Shown here one piece after another: positions 34,608 to 42,970 of a stretch of DNA of 64,000 bases. How positions within the stretch are numbered: the stretch's first letter is position 1; the number at the start of each line of letters is the position of its first letter. The position numbers and the translations under genes were made by a program. The notes below the pieces were generated by a model. It ran no database searches. It was not told the origin of the DNA and saw nothing but the letters and a program-made list of their open reading frames with translations. This DNA comes from Thermococcus henrietii (GTDB taxonomy: Archaea; Methanobacteriota_B; Thermococci; Thermococcales; Thermococcaceae). The DNA is taken from positions 186,001 to 250,000 of the forward strand of contig NZ_LT900021.1 of NCBI RefSeq assembly GCF_900198835.1. Reading direction: 5' to 3'.

Positions 34608-34688
34608 ATGAGAAAGCTCAAAATATACATCCCAGGCATCAAATTCCCCTCGCAGGACCGGGGGTTTCACCCCCCACGTCCTTGCTAA
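34608..34688 (+). pseudogene. Truncated duplicate of the radical-SAM gene start
   Basis: ATG 34608 (after GGGTGCGAGG) opens a 26-codon frame MRKLKIYIPGIKFPS followed by an unrelated QDRGFHPPRPC and TAA. The first 15 residues match the start of the full radical-SAM protein at 34747 except for one K/R change, yet nine of the codons differ, nearly all synonymously. It is therefore not a recent copy but the remnant of a diverged paralogue, or a frame kept for its peptide. A hairpin-rich block replaces the rest of the gene. Confidence 0.55.
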
Positions 34689-34744
34689 CCCTCTCCCCCC
34701 GAAGGTGGGGCTTCGCCCCCTACAACCCCCTCCAGAGGTGGGTT
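34652..34744. repeat. Block of three hairpins between duplicated gene starts
   Basis: Three adjacent inverted repeats: GCAGGAC...GTCCTTGC with an inner G5/C6 stem (34652-34685); GGGG-CTTCG-CCCC (34707-34719); and AACCC-CCTC-CA-GAGG-TGGGTT (34724-34744). They separate the truncated copy of the radical-SAM gene from the intact one. This may be a small non-autonomous element or a structured RNA leader. Confidence 0.5.
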
Positions 34745-34746
34745 AA

Positions 34747-35574
34747 ATGAAAAAACTAAAAATCTATATCCCCGGAATCAAATTCCCATCAATCTCGCTC
34801 ACCGGAAGCTACTGTGCGCTCAACTGCGCCCACTGCGGGAGGCACTACCTTGAGGGCATGAAGAAGCCGACGCGAAAGGGGCTCCTGAACTTCTGCCTCG
34901 ACCTTGAGCGCTCCGGCGGGCGGGGCTGTCTGCTGAGCGGGGGGATGGACTCCCGGCTGAAGGTGCCGATTGACAAGTACGCGGACGAGCTGAGGGAGAT
35001 TAAGAGGAGAACGAGCCTAAAGCTCAACGCCCACGTCGGATTCATAGACGAGAGCGATTTGGAGTGGTTGAAATACGTTGATGTCGTCTCCCTCGACTTC
35101 GTCGGCGATGACGGCGTGATAAGGCGAGTTTACAAGATAGACAAAACCGTAGAAGATTACCTCCACATAGTTGAACTACTCACCGAGAACGGAATTCGCG
35201 TGGCTCCGCACATAACGATAGGCCTCGACTTCGGGAGAATCCACTGGGAGTACCGGGCGATTGACCTCCTCGCTCAGTACCCGATAGACGTCCTAGTGCT
35301 GGACGTTCTCATCCCGACGAAGGGAACGGAAATGGAAAACGTCCCGAAACCGGGCGTTGAGGAGAGCCTGAAGGTCGTCGAGTACGCGCGCGAGCGCTTT
35401 GACGGGGAGCTGAGCATAGGCTGCATGCGTCCAACGGGAAGGTGGCGGGTGGAATTCGACAGGGGGGCGGTTCTGAAAGGAGTTGACAGATTGACGAATC
35501 CGCCGAGGAAAGTCATCGAGTGGGCAAAAACTGTCAGAGAAGTCGAGATAATCTATGAGTGCTGTGTTATGTGA
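34747..35574 (+). CDS. Radical-SAM domain protein, unknown substrate
   Basis: A 275-residue enzyme with the canonical cluster motif CALNCAHC near residue 23 (C-x3-C-x2-C), then CLLSGGMDSR as the glycine-rich SAM-binding strand and a partial barrel. Three Cys at the end (YECCVM) and SIGCMRPTGRW suggest possible extra ligands. Biotin synthase-like or lipoyl/wybutosine-type chemistry cannot be told apart from sequence. ATG 34747 follows AGGTGGG. Its first 15 residues are duplicated upstream at 34608. The neighbours downstream run in the opposite direction. Confidence 0.8.
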   Translation: MKKLKIYIPGIKFPSISLTGSYCALNCAHCGRHYLEGMKKPTRKGLLNFCLDLERSGGRGCLLSGGMDSRLKVPIDKYADELREIKRRTSLKLNAHVGFIDESDLEWLKYVDVVSLDFVGDDGVIRRVYKIDKTVEDYLHIVELLTENGIRVAPHITIGLDFGRIHWEYRAIDLLAQYPIDVLVLDVLIPTKGTEMENVPKPGVEESLKVVEYARERFDGELSIGCMRPTGRWRVEFDRGAVLKGVDRLTNPPRKVIEWAKTVREVEIIYECCVM

Positions 35575-36250
35575 GAGCATCAACGAATCGCTCGACGTGC
35601 CTTACCGTAGCCCGGGCCAGTGACGAGCGGCCGTTAACGCGCTCAATCAGGGCGTTTATCGAGTTTTTGCCCTCAACGAGAACCCCCAAGGCGAGTTCAA
35701 TGAATTCTCGCGCGCCCATTCTGTAGGCCCTGCCATTGTCGAAAATCCAAATCAGAGAGTTTCCACTCCTTAAAAGCACCGCATGAACGGTCGGGTCAAA
35801 GGCTCCAAAGTCCATGTCCACGTAGAGTTTGACCTTCAGTCGTGTTCCCCCTGCCCAGTCGGGGAGCTCTCCGACGGGCTTCAGAATATTTTCGGGAACC
35901 ATCCTGCCATCTCCTGCAGGCGTTTTAACTCCCGGTCCACCAATGAACTTTCTGAACTCGTTCTCCCTTCCGAGCGCGTATAAAATTCCAGCTATGAAGT
36001 TCCCAAGGAAGAGAGGAAAACTTACGGTGGTGGAGAGAACGCTGATGTTCCTGGGAACCACGGTTAGGAGTGGAGGATTCTCAATCCAGTGACCTCTGAG
36101 CTCCGGCAGGTGGTGCTTGAGAACATTATCAAAGTCAAAGAGCACCTCCGTCCACTCCAAAAGCTCGTCCACGCTTTTAGCGGTTGAATACGGGCTCGTT
36201 CCTGGAAGATACCAGTACCAGTAAATCGCCGGAGCACTGTGAGGGGTCAT
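35567..36250 (-). CDS. Hypothetical protein in the accessory region
   Basis: A 227-residue protein without signal or clear membrane spans; aromatic-rich N-terminus (IYWYWYLPGTSPYS), a mixed alpha/beta middle, and a C-terminal helical part. No motif recognised. It is the last gene of a minus-strand series headed by the secreted nuclease at 38059-39144 and two paralogous proteins. Its ATG overlaps the stop of a decayed frame (ATATGA at 36247-36251). Its place makes an accessory or immunity role possible. Confidence 0.6.
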   Translation of the reverse strand: MTPHSAPAIYWYWYLPGTSPYSTAKSVDELLEWTEVLFDFDNVLKHHLPELRGHWIENPPLLTVVPRNISVLSTTVSFPLFLGNFIAGILYALGRENEFRKFIGGPGVKTPAGDGRMVPENILKPVGELPDWAGGTRLKVKLYVDMDFGAFDPTVHAVLLRSGNSLIWIFDNGRAYRMGAREFIELALGVLVEGKNSINALIERVNGRSSLARATVRHVERFVDALT

Positions 36251-36425
36251 ATCTCACACCCAGTGTTGTCCAGTTCCTTAGGTTTGACTTGTTTCACCAG
36301 CCATTCAAATGGATAACGGTTGTTGTACTCAAGCCTTAAGTCTGCTAATCACAACCTCAGCATCTAAGGAAGTCTCCAAAGCCCTCCACTGGCTTTCTAT
36401 CAAACATGAAGTAGATGTAGGTGTA
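36247..36425 (-). pseudogene. Decayed coding fragments
   Basis: Two protein-like stretches in different frames: TYIYFMFDRKPVEGFGDFLRC ending at 36357, and EYNNRYPFEWLVKQVKPKELDNTGCEI ending at TGA 36247-36249. Neither has a ribosome site. Together they look like the 3' part of one or two lost genes between the immunity-like paralogues and the next gene. I cannot assign a family. Confidence 0.4.
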
Positions 36426-37220
36426 TCAACGCCCATCTTCTCCCGCCTGTGCTTTGAAATATTCCTCGGCCCTCTTGAGTAGGGGTTCGTTCTCGACCTT
36501 CCGGCCGATGGGTTTGAAGACGAGACTGGTGATGTCCGAACTGAACCAGTCCCCATACTCGAGCACTTTCCCGTAAAGGTCATCGTCCAATAACCCCTCT
36601 CCAACCGTGAGGAGCACTTTATACCCCTCTACACCCAAACCCCTGACAAAAACATACAAGCCAGACTCGCCAACCAGCTTGTAGAGACCATCCTCCAGCC
36701 CAAGAATGTCTTCCCTGATGACGGTTAAGTCCGAGGGAAGGACTTCGAGCTTTTTCCTCCTCACTATCTCAGCCAACCGCTCGTACAGGAGGAACTGGTT
36801 GTAGTCACCGAACACGTCCCTAAGCTTTTCATGCCCGTAGACGTAACCGCAGATGAGAACTGCCCCTGTCCTCGCCAGTTTCTTGAGGAACTTCATAAGT
36901 TCGGAACTCAGGACAAAATCAAACCCGCTCGTCCACGCCTCAATCTGGACGAGTGTTATGCTTCCCCTCGAGTACGTTTCAACGCTGGCCAGGGCTATCA
37001 CCCTTCCTCCCCACTCCCGCGTGGTCTTCATTCCATAATCAATGTCCCCAACTTCCACCAGCCTAAAACCCCTCGCATCATAAAACTTGAACCACTCCTT
37101 ATTCCCTTCATCACCCTCGTACCGCTTTTTCCCAACGTACTTGAACTCGCGCGAGAGATTCTCAAGCACTACCTCCCACGGTTTATCGAACACCGCAACG
37201 ATGCTCTTACAATCCCCCAT
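36426..37220 (-). CDS. Tandem paralogue B, candidate immunity protein
   Basis: A 264-residue soluble protein, clearly paralogous to the upstream gene: VFDKPWEVVLENLSREFKY here matches VFDEPWEEVLENLSREFRY there, and both share SSELMKFL, GAVLICGY, NQFLLYE and LEVLPS. No signal peptide or enzyme motif. ATG 37220 follows GTGATT and overlaps the upstream gene by 14 bases, so the pair is coupled. Because it lies downstream of a secreted nuclease-like protein, and cytoplasmic duplicated proteins in that position are typical immunity proteins, I infer such a role; there is no direct evidence. Confidence 0.7.
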   Translation of the reverse strand: MGDCKSIVAVFDKPWEVVLENLSREFKYVGKKRYEGDEGNKEWFKFYDARGFRLVEVGDIDYGMKTTREWGGRVIALASVETYSRGSITLVQIEAWTSGFDFVLSSELMKFLKKLARTGAVLICGYVYGHEKLRDVFGDYNQFLLYERLAEIVRRKKLEVLPSDLTVIREDILGLEDGLYKLVGESGLYVFVRGLGVEGYKVLLTVGEGLLDDDLYGKVLEYGDWFSSDITSLVFKPIGRKVENEPLLKRAEEYFKAQAGEDGR

Positions 37221-38016
37221 AGCAATCACTCGACGCTCCGGTTTGTGCCTTAAAGATACCCTCGGCCCGTTTGAGGAGGAACTTGTCCTCAATCCTCCGG
37301 CCGATACGTTTAAAGGGAAGTCCAACAAGTTTCAAACTGAACCATGCTTTGTCCTCTAAGAGGTCGCGATAGCACTCCTCGTCGGTTAAATCACTCTCCC
37401 TAATTGAAACGAGCAGTTTGTAGCTGTCCAGACTTTTAATGAGCACGTACTCCCCCTCTTCTCTCCCGGGCCTTTCAAGTAACTCATAGAGCCCGTCCTC
37501 AAGGTCGAGGAGTTCTTTCTTCACTAGGGTAAGGCCAGATGGAAGAACCTCAAGCTTTCCGAGCTTAACGGTTTTGACCAACCATTCGTACAGGAGGAAC
37601 TGGTTGTCTTCTTCAAAGCCCGCCTTTCTGAGGTCGTGGTCGTCCGTGTAACCGCAGATGAGGACCGCCCCAGCCCGCATCAGCTTTCCGAGGAACTTCA
37701 TAAGTTCAGAACTCAGGACGAACATCCACATGCCGGTGGAGACTCCAATCTGGAGGAGTGTTATGTCATCCTTCGAGTACGTTTCAACCTCAAGCCAGTC
37801 AAGGGAGTCTCCCTCGGTGGTTTTCAGCTCGTAGTGCAGTTCCCCCACTGCAACAAGTCTAAAGCCCCTCATGTCAAAGATGAACTTCAGGTGCTCCTCC
37901 CTTTCCTCCCACTGGTACGCGAGTTCGCGGGTGTACCTGAACTCGCGCGAGAGGTTCTCAAGTACTTCCTCCCAAGGCTCATCAAACACGGCGAGGGTAT
38001 AATACGTGGTCCCCAT
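37207..38016 (-). CDS. Tandem paralogue A, candidate immunity protein
   Basis: A 269-residue soluble protein, the first of two tandem paralogues. It is acidic and Trp-containing, with a long mixed alpha/beta body and the shared blocks LAVFDEPWEEVL, FVLSSELMKFLGKL and RAGAVLICGY. The start ATG has GGGGGATT at four bases. It begins only 42 bases after the stop of the secreted PD-(D/E)XK protein on the same strand. Not recognised as a known family; a nuclease-neutralising role is an inference from arrangement. Confidence 0.72.
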   Translation of the reverse strand: MGTTYYTLAVFDEPWEEVLENLSREFRYTRELAYQWEEREEHLKFIFDMRGFRLVAVGELHYELKTTEGDSLDWLEVETYSKDDITLLQIGVSTGMWMFVLSSELMKFLGKLMRAGAVLICGYTDDHDLRKAGFEEDNQFLLYEWLVKTVKLGKLEVLPSGLTLVKKELLDLEDGLYELLERPGREEGEYVLIKSLDSYKLLVSIRESDLTDEECYRDLLEDKAWFSLKLVGLPFKRIGRRIEDKFLLKRAEGIFKAQTGASSDCYGGL

Positions 38017-38058
38017 GTCAATCCCCCCGATTCATAAACGGAAAGAAGGTAAAAAGGT

Positions 38059-39144
38059 TCAGTCGAATTCTGAAGCAAGGTAACGCACTTCAACGTCCAC
38101 ACCAAACCGGGACTTTATCTCCTTTGGCAGGTACTGGGTGTAGTAATAGTAGTCCCTTATGTTCTCAATGCCCCCTGCATAGTACACTTCAATCTTTCTG
38201 ATTCCCTTAATGATGGCGTACTCAGCGTACTTTGCAAGCTGTTCCTCGCTTATTTTATGTGCGTTTCTCTTGCACTCTATCAGCACGGTCTCCGACCCTT
38301 TCTCCACGATTATGTCAATTTCAGTCTTTCCCGCTGATGTTACCACGTCCTTCTCAACCTCATCTATTGTCCACCCGCTCTTCTTGAGGTGGCTCACGAC
38401 CTCTGCCTCGTAGAGGGGGCCTAAAGTTTTCTCATCTCTGAGGTCCGCATTGATTCTCTTAATTAGTTTTTTCCCTCCATTATCAATGTTACTCACGTCA
38501 TCGAGTATTCTCTCAAGCTTTTTGACGTTCCAGCCCCTGTCAATGATATACTTACGGGCATCTTTGCTTTTTATCCCCAAGTCGTAGAGTTTCTGCATTG
38601 CTCCTACTACGCTGTCGAAGTCTTCTCCTTTCTTCAATCCTCCGTCCTTGACCACGTATTTTTCAACTATTTTTGAGATGTACTCGTTCCCAAGCTTGTT
38701 CGCCACCCATTCAGCCGCCTCCTTGGAGGCGTACGTGATTTCCTTGACGACCTTGTTGTCCTTGAACAGACCAATCAGCACCTTACTGTGACTGATGACT
38801 TTAATTCCGAGTTTTGTCCCCTTAATTCCAAGCTTTTCCGCAATCTTCTCGGGGTCAATGACCATCGTGACCGCATCGTAGACAGAGGCAACTTTTGGAG
38901 AAACATAGCGCTCAAGGAACCAGTGAGCGGCCTGGTCAAGTACTATAATACCAATCGGAACCCACGCAAACTGCGGTTTGATGTTGTTTCCCTGCTTTCT
39001 CTCTACGCTGAAATTCTGCGGAACCTTTACTGTATCGTTTACCGTGCTGTTGTTCACAAGGTTTGCAGTCGCGCTTGCTCCACTGACCGTCATTCCAAGG
39101 AATAGCAACACAAGAGCCAAAGCAAGAAACCGCCTCCAACCCAT
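38059..39144 (-). CDS. Secreted protein with C-terminal PD-(D/E)XK nuclease-like domain
   Basis: A 361-residue protein. Residues 1-25 are a signal peptide (MGWRRFLALALVLLFLGMTV, cleavage near ASATA). A helical middle (about 60-235) contains short helical repeats such as LYDLGIKSKDARKYIIDRGW. The end holds the core of a restriction-endonuclease fold: E246 in GPLYEAEVV, D277 in TEIDIIVEK and E290-x-K292 in VLIECKRNA. This resembles the Holliday-junction-resolvase/Mrr-type nuclease domains used as toxins in polymorphic toxin systems. ATG 39144 is preferred (AGGTGACT before it). Two paralogous soluble proteins follow as possible immunity genes. Confidence 0.78.
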   Translation of the reverse strand: MGWRRFLALALVLLFLGMTVSGASATANLVNNSTVNDTVKVPQNFSVERKQGNNIKPQFAWVPIGIIVLDQAAHWFLERYVSPKVASVYDAVTMVIDPEKIAEKLGIKGTKLGIKVISHSKVLIGLFKDNKVVKEITYASKEAAEWVANKLGNEYISKIVEKYVVKDGGLKKGEDFDSVVGAMQKLYDLGIKSKDARKYIIDRGWNVKKLERILDDVSNIDNGGKKLIKRINADLRDEKTLGPLYEAEVVSHLKKSGWTIDEVEKDVVTSAGKTEIDIIVEKGSETVLIECKRNAHKISEEQLAKYAEYAIIKGIRKIEVYYAGGIENIRDYYYYTQYLPKEIKSRFGVDVEVRYLASEFD

Positions 39145-39457
39145 GCAGTCACCTCTAGTATTGTTCATATGGATAATAAATCCAAACCTTAAAAAATTTA
39201 CTATACTCTAATGTTAATAAAGCAACGACAATTGGAATTGAACTACTCCACTATGGAAGCGCCAAATTACAACTTCCAAAACAGGACAACAAAAGAAACC
39301 TAAACACCAAGAAAACTCGCAACGTATAAGGGAAACAACGAGGTAGTGTCTACTTTTATGTCTGGCATCCCACAACCTCACGAGGAGAATGCAGGGCTCA
39401 TCAAACCTCGCATCATCATAAATCAGAAAGGAGAACGCCAATCATCGCCCTAAAGCC
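39145..39457. other. AT-rich spacer upstream of the secreted nuclease gene
   Basis: This gap of about 310 bases holds a TATA-like TTTTTTAAGG on the minus strand near 39188-39197, about 45 bases before the nuclease start. A 75-codon frame at 39214-39441 has no ribosome site and an implausible Cys/Phe-rich product, so it is not called. Nothing else convincing is seen. Confidence 0.5.
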
Positions 39458-39910
39458 TCAGAGCTCCTCTTTAACCGTAACAAATGACACCATCGTAACG
39501 GTCTGCTCGATTCCCTTAATCTCTCTAAGCTTGTCAACGACTATTTTACCGACTTCCTCCGAGCTGGGGGCGCGGACCTTTATGAGAAGGTCCCATTCAC
39601 CGGCTATGATGTGGACCTCGTAGACCCCTTCGAGTGCCGCTATCCTCTCGGCGACCTGCCTCTGGGTCAAGCCGGAGTCGGGGTCGTATCTGGCGAGTAT
39701 GAAGGCCGTCGTGCCAAGGTTGAGCTTCTTGTAGTTGGGCTTGACCGTGAACTTCTCTATTATCCCCTCGTCGAGGAGCCGCCTAATCCGGTAGTGAACC
39801 GTCGTCCTCGGGATTCCGAGCTTCTTGCTGAGGCTCGCTATGTTCTCCCTCGCGTTCTCACGCAGTTCCTTCAAAAGCCTAAGGTCTATGGCATCGAGGT
39901 TGCCCGTCAT
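39458..39910 (-). CDS. Lrp/AsnC family transcription regulator
   Basis: A 150-residue regulator. The N-terminal helix-turn-helix is LDAIDLRLLKELRENARENIASLSKKLGIPRTTVHYRIRRL; the C-terminal RAM domain runs from TTAFILARYDPDSG through VYEVHIIAGEWDLLIKVRA to the closing QTVTMVSFVTV. Archaeal members sense amino acids or related metabolites and bind near TATA boxes. ATG 39910 follows GGGGGTCGCG; the earlier in-frame starts lack a site. A TATA element TTTAAATAAG lies at 39966-39975 next to the RdgB gene end. Confidence 0.93.
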   Translation of the reverse strand: MTGNLDAIDLRLLKELRENARENIASLSKKLGIPRTTVHYRIRRLLDEGIIEKFTVKPNYKKLNLGTTAFILARYDPDSGLTQRQVAERIAALEGVYEVHIIAGEWDLLIKVRAPSSEEVGKIVVDKLREIKGIEQTVTMVSFVTVKEEL

Positions 39911-39969
39911 CGCGACCCCCTTCGTCATCTATTCAACTCCAATCGCATGGGATTGATGAGAAGGCTTAT

Positions 39970-40521
39970 TTAAAGGTTTTCCCTTAGCCATTGGGCAAAG
40001 ACCCTCAGCGCCCGTCCCCTGTGGGAGATTTCGTTCTTCTCCTCGGTTGTCATTTCGGCAAAGGTCTTACCGAATCCATCGGGCTTGAAGATTGGGTCAA
40101 AGCCGAAGCCGCCGCTTCCCCTCGGCTCGGTCGTTATCTTGCCGTCGACCCTCCCAGTGAAGATGTGAAGCTCGCCGTCCCAGTAGGCTATGACGCTCTT
40201 GAAGTAGGCTCTCCTGTTGGTTTCTCCCTTGAGGAGCTTGAGGATTCCGTTGTAGCCAAGGGTCTTGTAAACGTAGGCCGAGTAAACCCCAGGGAATCCA
40301 TTGAGCGCCTCTACGAAGAGGCCCGAATCGTCGAGGAAGAAGGGACCCGCGATTCTCTCCGCCAGCCATTTTGCGCCGTATTCTGCAACTTCTTCGAGCG
40401 TGTCGGCCTGTATCTCAGGATAGCTGAAGCGGAGCTGATAGACCTCAACTCCAAGGGGCTCGAAGTACTTCCTGGCTTCCTCAACCTTACCCGGGTTGGA
40501 GGTTATGAACGCCAGCCTCAT
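39970..40521 (-). CDS. rdgB: Non-canonical purine NTP pyrophosphatase (RdgB/HAM1)
   Basis: A 183-residue enzyme that hydrolyses ITP, dITP and XTP to the monophosphates, keeping deaminated purines out of nucleic acids. Motifs are [14 protein letters not shown] at the start (substrate loop), [24 protein letters not shown], and the C-terminal [12 protein letters not shown] and [19 protein letters not shown] 40521 is the conserved start; upstream codons of the frame run through the promoter. Fits the family length. Confidence 0.94.
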   Translation of the reverse strand: MRLAFITSNPGKVEEARKYFEPLGVEVYQLRFSYPEIQADTLEEVAEYGAKWLAERIAGPFFLDDSGLFVEALNGFPGVYSAYVYKTLGYNGILKLLKGETNRRAYFKSVIAYWDGELHIFTGRVDGKITTEPRGSGGFGFDPIFKPDGFGKTFAEMTTEEKNEISHRGRALRVFAQWLRENL

Positions 40522-40561
40522 GAGACCACCGGAGAAGAGGGGAAAAGAGGGGTTAAAAGGT

Positions 40562-41050
40562 TTAGTCAAGGGTGTAGCCAATTTTCTGAACGAGCTCCCT
40601 GCGCTCCTTCTTCTGCTCCTCGGTCTCTATTTTGTTGGCTGCCTTGCCGTCAACCACTCCAAGGACGCTCCGTCCGAGGTCTGTCTCGGCAACGATGACC
40701 TGGAAGGGGTTCTCGCTTGCCCCGTAGACCATAGCCACCGCCGGGTGGTTCTTGACGGTGTTGAGAACGTTAATCGGGAAGGCGTTCCTCATGAGGATTA
40801 CGAAGACATGACCCGCGCCGATTTTCACGGCGTTCTTCGCGGCAAGCTCCTCAAGCTCCCTGTCGTTTCCGGTGTAGCGGGTCAGCTGTGGTTTCGCCTC
40901 GTTCATGGCTATGCCGAACTTTATTCCCGGGACGGCGGTGAGAAGGGCCCTCGCGAGGTCGTCAACGGTGAATATCGAGAAGTTGCCCTGCCCGATTATG
41001 ACCTCGACCCCCTCGGGTTTTTCGATGTCGACAACCTCTATCTTCACCAT
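40562..41050 (-). CDS. Adenosine-specific kinase
   Basis: A 162-residue protein of the DUF355 family, known as adenosine-specific kinase from Pyrobaculum studies. Conserved stretches are [43 protein letters not shown] and [16 protein letters not shown] followed by [16 protein letters not shown]. It phosphorylates adenosine to AMP in the known relative. ATG 41050 has GGTGG six bases before. It is transcribed divergently from the Lrp-like regulator. Confidence 0.88.
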   Translation of the reverse strand: MVKIEVVDIEKPEGVEVIIGQGNFSIFTVDDLARALLTAVPGIKFGIAMNEAKPQLTRYTGNDRELEELAAKNAVKIGAGHVFVILMRNAFPINVLNTVKNHPAVAMVYGASENPFQVIVAETDLGRSVLGVVDGKAANKIETEEQKKERRELVQKIGYTLD

Positions 41051-41114
41051 GGGCACCACCGGAAGAATTTAATACTCCAGTGATATAACTTTTTCCGCCC
41101 CGGTGGTGCCGGTA

Positions 41115-42035
41115 ATGGGAGGTATAAACATAGATGAGATAGAATTCCTCGTCGAGCTTCTTGAGAAGTACCCGCTTGAAAGCCTCCGAAGGATAGCGTC
41201 GGCTGAGGGGCTGGATTATTACAGGTTGAAAAGAATTTACGATAAGTATTATAGCAAATACCTCGTCGTGAGCGCGACGTACAACATAAGGCTCCTTGGT
41301 CTGAAAAGCTTCGTTGGGTTTCTGAGCGTTCCCTCTGACAGGCTCATTGAAGTCGCCGTTAGAATGACCAAAAACCCCTTCATCGGCTACGTCAACCCGG
41401 CCTTCGGCTTTAAAAACGGCCTGTCCGTGATATTCTACGTCCCAAAGGACCAGGTGAAGGATGTAGACGAGATGCTCTCAAAGTACTCCGATGACTTCGA
41501 GTACTACGAGGTCTGGGCCTACCCACCACCGGAGAAGCCTAAGGAGTGGGGTGACTGGGAGCTGAGCTACGACTACGCAATCCTCATGGACATCCTGAAG
41601 TGGGACGCGCGGACGCCTATGAAGAGGATAGCCGAGCGTCTCGGGAAGACGCGGCCAACGATAAGGTACATGATTGAGAGGCTGAGGGAGAAGAACATCC
41701 TCATTGGGTTTTACCCACTCCTTGATATGAACATCCACGACAGGGGGGTTATAGGGATAACGAAGAAGCTGGACGAAGAGGTGTTGGAGAAGTTCAGGGA
41801 GTATGAAATTACCGTCGGCTACCTGCCGGGGGAGGGATACCTGCTCGAATGGCTCTTCTCATCGAAGGAGGACATGGGAAGCAAGATACTAGAGTTCAGC
41901 GGCTACGTGGAAAAGCTCCTGATAGAGTACTTCGAGCCGACTTTCAAGGAGCTCAACGACAACAACAAGAGGACCGCGTTTCAGAGGATGGTAAAAGAAG
42001 ACGGGAGCGGGTACCACTCAATCATCGAGTTTTAG
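41115..42035 (+). CDS. Two-domain winged-helix (Lrp-like) transcription regulator
   Basis: A 306-residue protein with two helix-turn-helix regions: a short one at the start (PLESLRRIASAEGLDYYRLKRIYDK) and a typical AsnC-type one in the middle (LMDILKWDARTPMKRIAERLGKTRPTIRYMIERLR). Each is followed by a beta/alpha effector-like part, so it looks like two Lrp halves in one chain. ATG 41115 follows GGTGG; the GTG at 41103 lies in that site. It converges with the SPASM protein gene with overlapping ends, and may control it through the inverted repeat at 42971. Confidence 0.8.
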   Translation: MGGINIDEIEFLVELLEKYPLESLRRIASAEGLDYYRLKRIYDKYYSKYLVVSATYNIRLLGLKSFVGFLSVPSDRLIEVAVRMTKNPFIGYVNPAFGFKNGLSVIFYVPKDQVKDVDEMLSKYSDDFEYYEVWAYPPPEKPKEWGDWELSYDYAILMDILKWDARTPMKRIAERLGKTRPTIRYMIERLREKNILIGFYPLLDMNIHDRGVIGITKKLDEEVLEKFREYEITVGYLPGEGYLLEWLFSSKEDMGSKILEFSGYVEKLLIEYFEPTFKELNDNNKRTAFQRMVKEDGSGYHSIIEF

Positions 42036-42955
42036 AGGAGCATCGGACAGTACTCCATGCCGTCTATTTCACCGGTCGCATGATACTCAAGCGCCCTGCA
42101 GTCATGGCAGATGTACCTGAACGGGCATGTGGAACACGCCTCTATTTTGTCCTTCGTCATCCTCCAGAACTGGCGGAGGCGCTTCTTCCTGACGGCCTCC
42201 TTGAGGGTCATTCTGGTAACGTCCCCAACCACGTAGTTCCTGAGGAGCGGGCAGGGAAGGACGTAGCCGTCAGCGGTAACTGTGACGGTTCCGGCGAGGC
42301 AGTCGTGGTAGCGCTCGGTGCTCGGATTGTGAATCCTGCGGAGCTCGATAACGTTGAAGTTAAGACCCTTAACAGAGCCGGGGAAGAGTACATCAACGTA
42401 GACCTCACCGGTGAATTCCCCGAGGAAGGGACCGGCGCGGAATTCCTCGGGAGGAACCGTGACAAGGGCACCGAAAAGCCAGGGGTACGGTGAAAGCTCG
42501 TCGAGGGTGTGCTCGGGGTAACTGAGCTCGGCTATGAAGTTGACACCCTCAACAGGCGTGACTTCATCGAGGTCCTCAAAAAGAACCACCGCGTAGACCT
42601 CTGGAAACTCGAGCTCGCTCGCAAACACTGCGAGAGTCATGAGCACATCTAAGCTGTCGTAGTTGGTCAGCCAGACCTCCTTTCCGCCGAGTTTCCTGAA
42701 CTCAAGGAGCAACTCCTTCATCCTCTCAAGGCTCATCGGCTCCCTGCGGAGGATGAACCTGTTGTTACCAATGCAACCGATGGAGCGGGGAATTCCCTCA
42801 ACTTCCGAAAACTTTCCCCCACCAGCGCCAAGCTGGAGGATAAGTCTCTCAACTTTACCGTTGTGGGGCCTGTTACTCCACGGGGGTTTCCCGACGGATG
42901 TTACGGACAGCCTCGGGACCCCTTGGGACACGCCTTTATACTCCACCCTCTCCAT
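42032..42955 (-). CDS. SPASM-domain protein lacking the radical-SAM cysteine triad
   Basis: A 307-residue protein. The C-terminus is a SPASM domain with many cysteines: YHDCLAG, YVLPCPLLRNYVVGDV, then CSTCPFRYICHDCRAL and YCPML, enough for auxiliary Fe-S clusters. The N-terminal part looks like a radical-SAM barrel (VERLILQLGAG, KEVWLTNYDS) but where C-x3-C-x2-C should be there is only one cysteine (SIGCIGNNRF). It may therefore be an electron-transfer or scaffold protein, not a full radical-SAM enzyme. ATG 42955 follows GTGGTG. Its promoter carries a perfect inverted repeat. Substrate unknown. Confidence 0.75.
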   Translation of the reverse strand: MERVEYKGVSQGVPRLSVTSVGKPPWSNRPHNGKVERLILQLGAGGGKFSEVEGIPRSIGCIGNNRFILRREPMSLERMKELLLEFRKLGGKEVWLTNYDSLDVLMTLAVFASELEFPEVYAVVLFEDLDEVTPVEGVNFIAELSYPEHTLDELSPYPWLFGALVTVPPEEFRAGPFLGEFTGEVYVDVLFPGSVKGLNFNVIELRRIHNPSTERYHDCLAGTVTVTADGYVLPCPLLRNYVVGDVTRMTLKEAVRKKRLRQFWRMTKDKIEACSTCPFRYICHDCRALEYHATGEIDGMEYCPMLL

Positions 42956-42970
42956 GATTGACACCACTAG

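Noticed and set aside
34608-34688. 26-residue frame as a peptide precursor modified by the radical-SAM enzyme
   Set aside because: Its first 15 residues equal the enzyme's own start, which makes a remnant duplicate more likely; kept only as a side option in the findings.
39214-39441. 75-codon minus-strand frame in the spacer before the Lrp gene
   Set aside because: TTG start without a ribosome site, Cys/Phe-rich product and no neighbour coupling.
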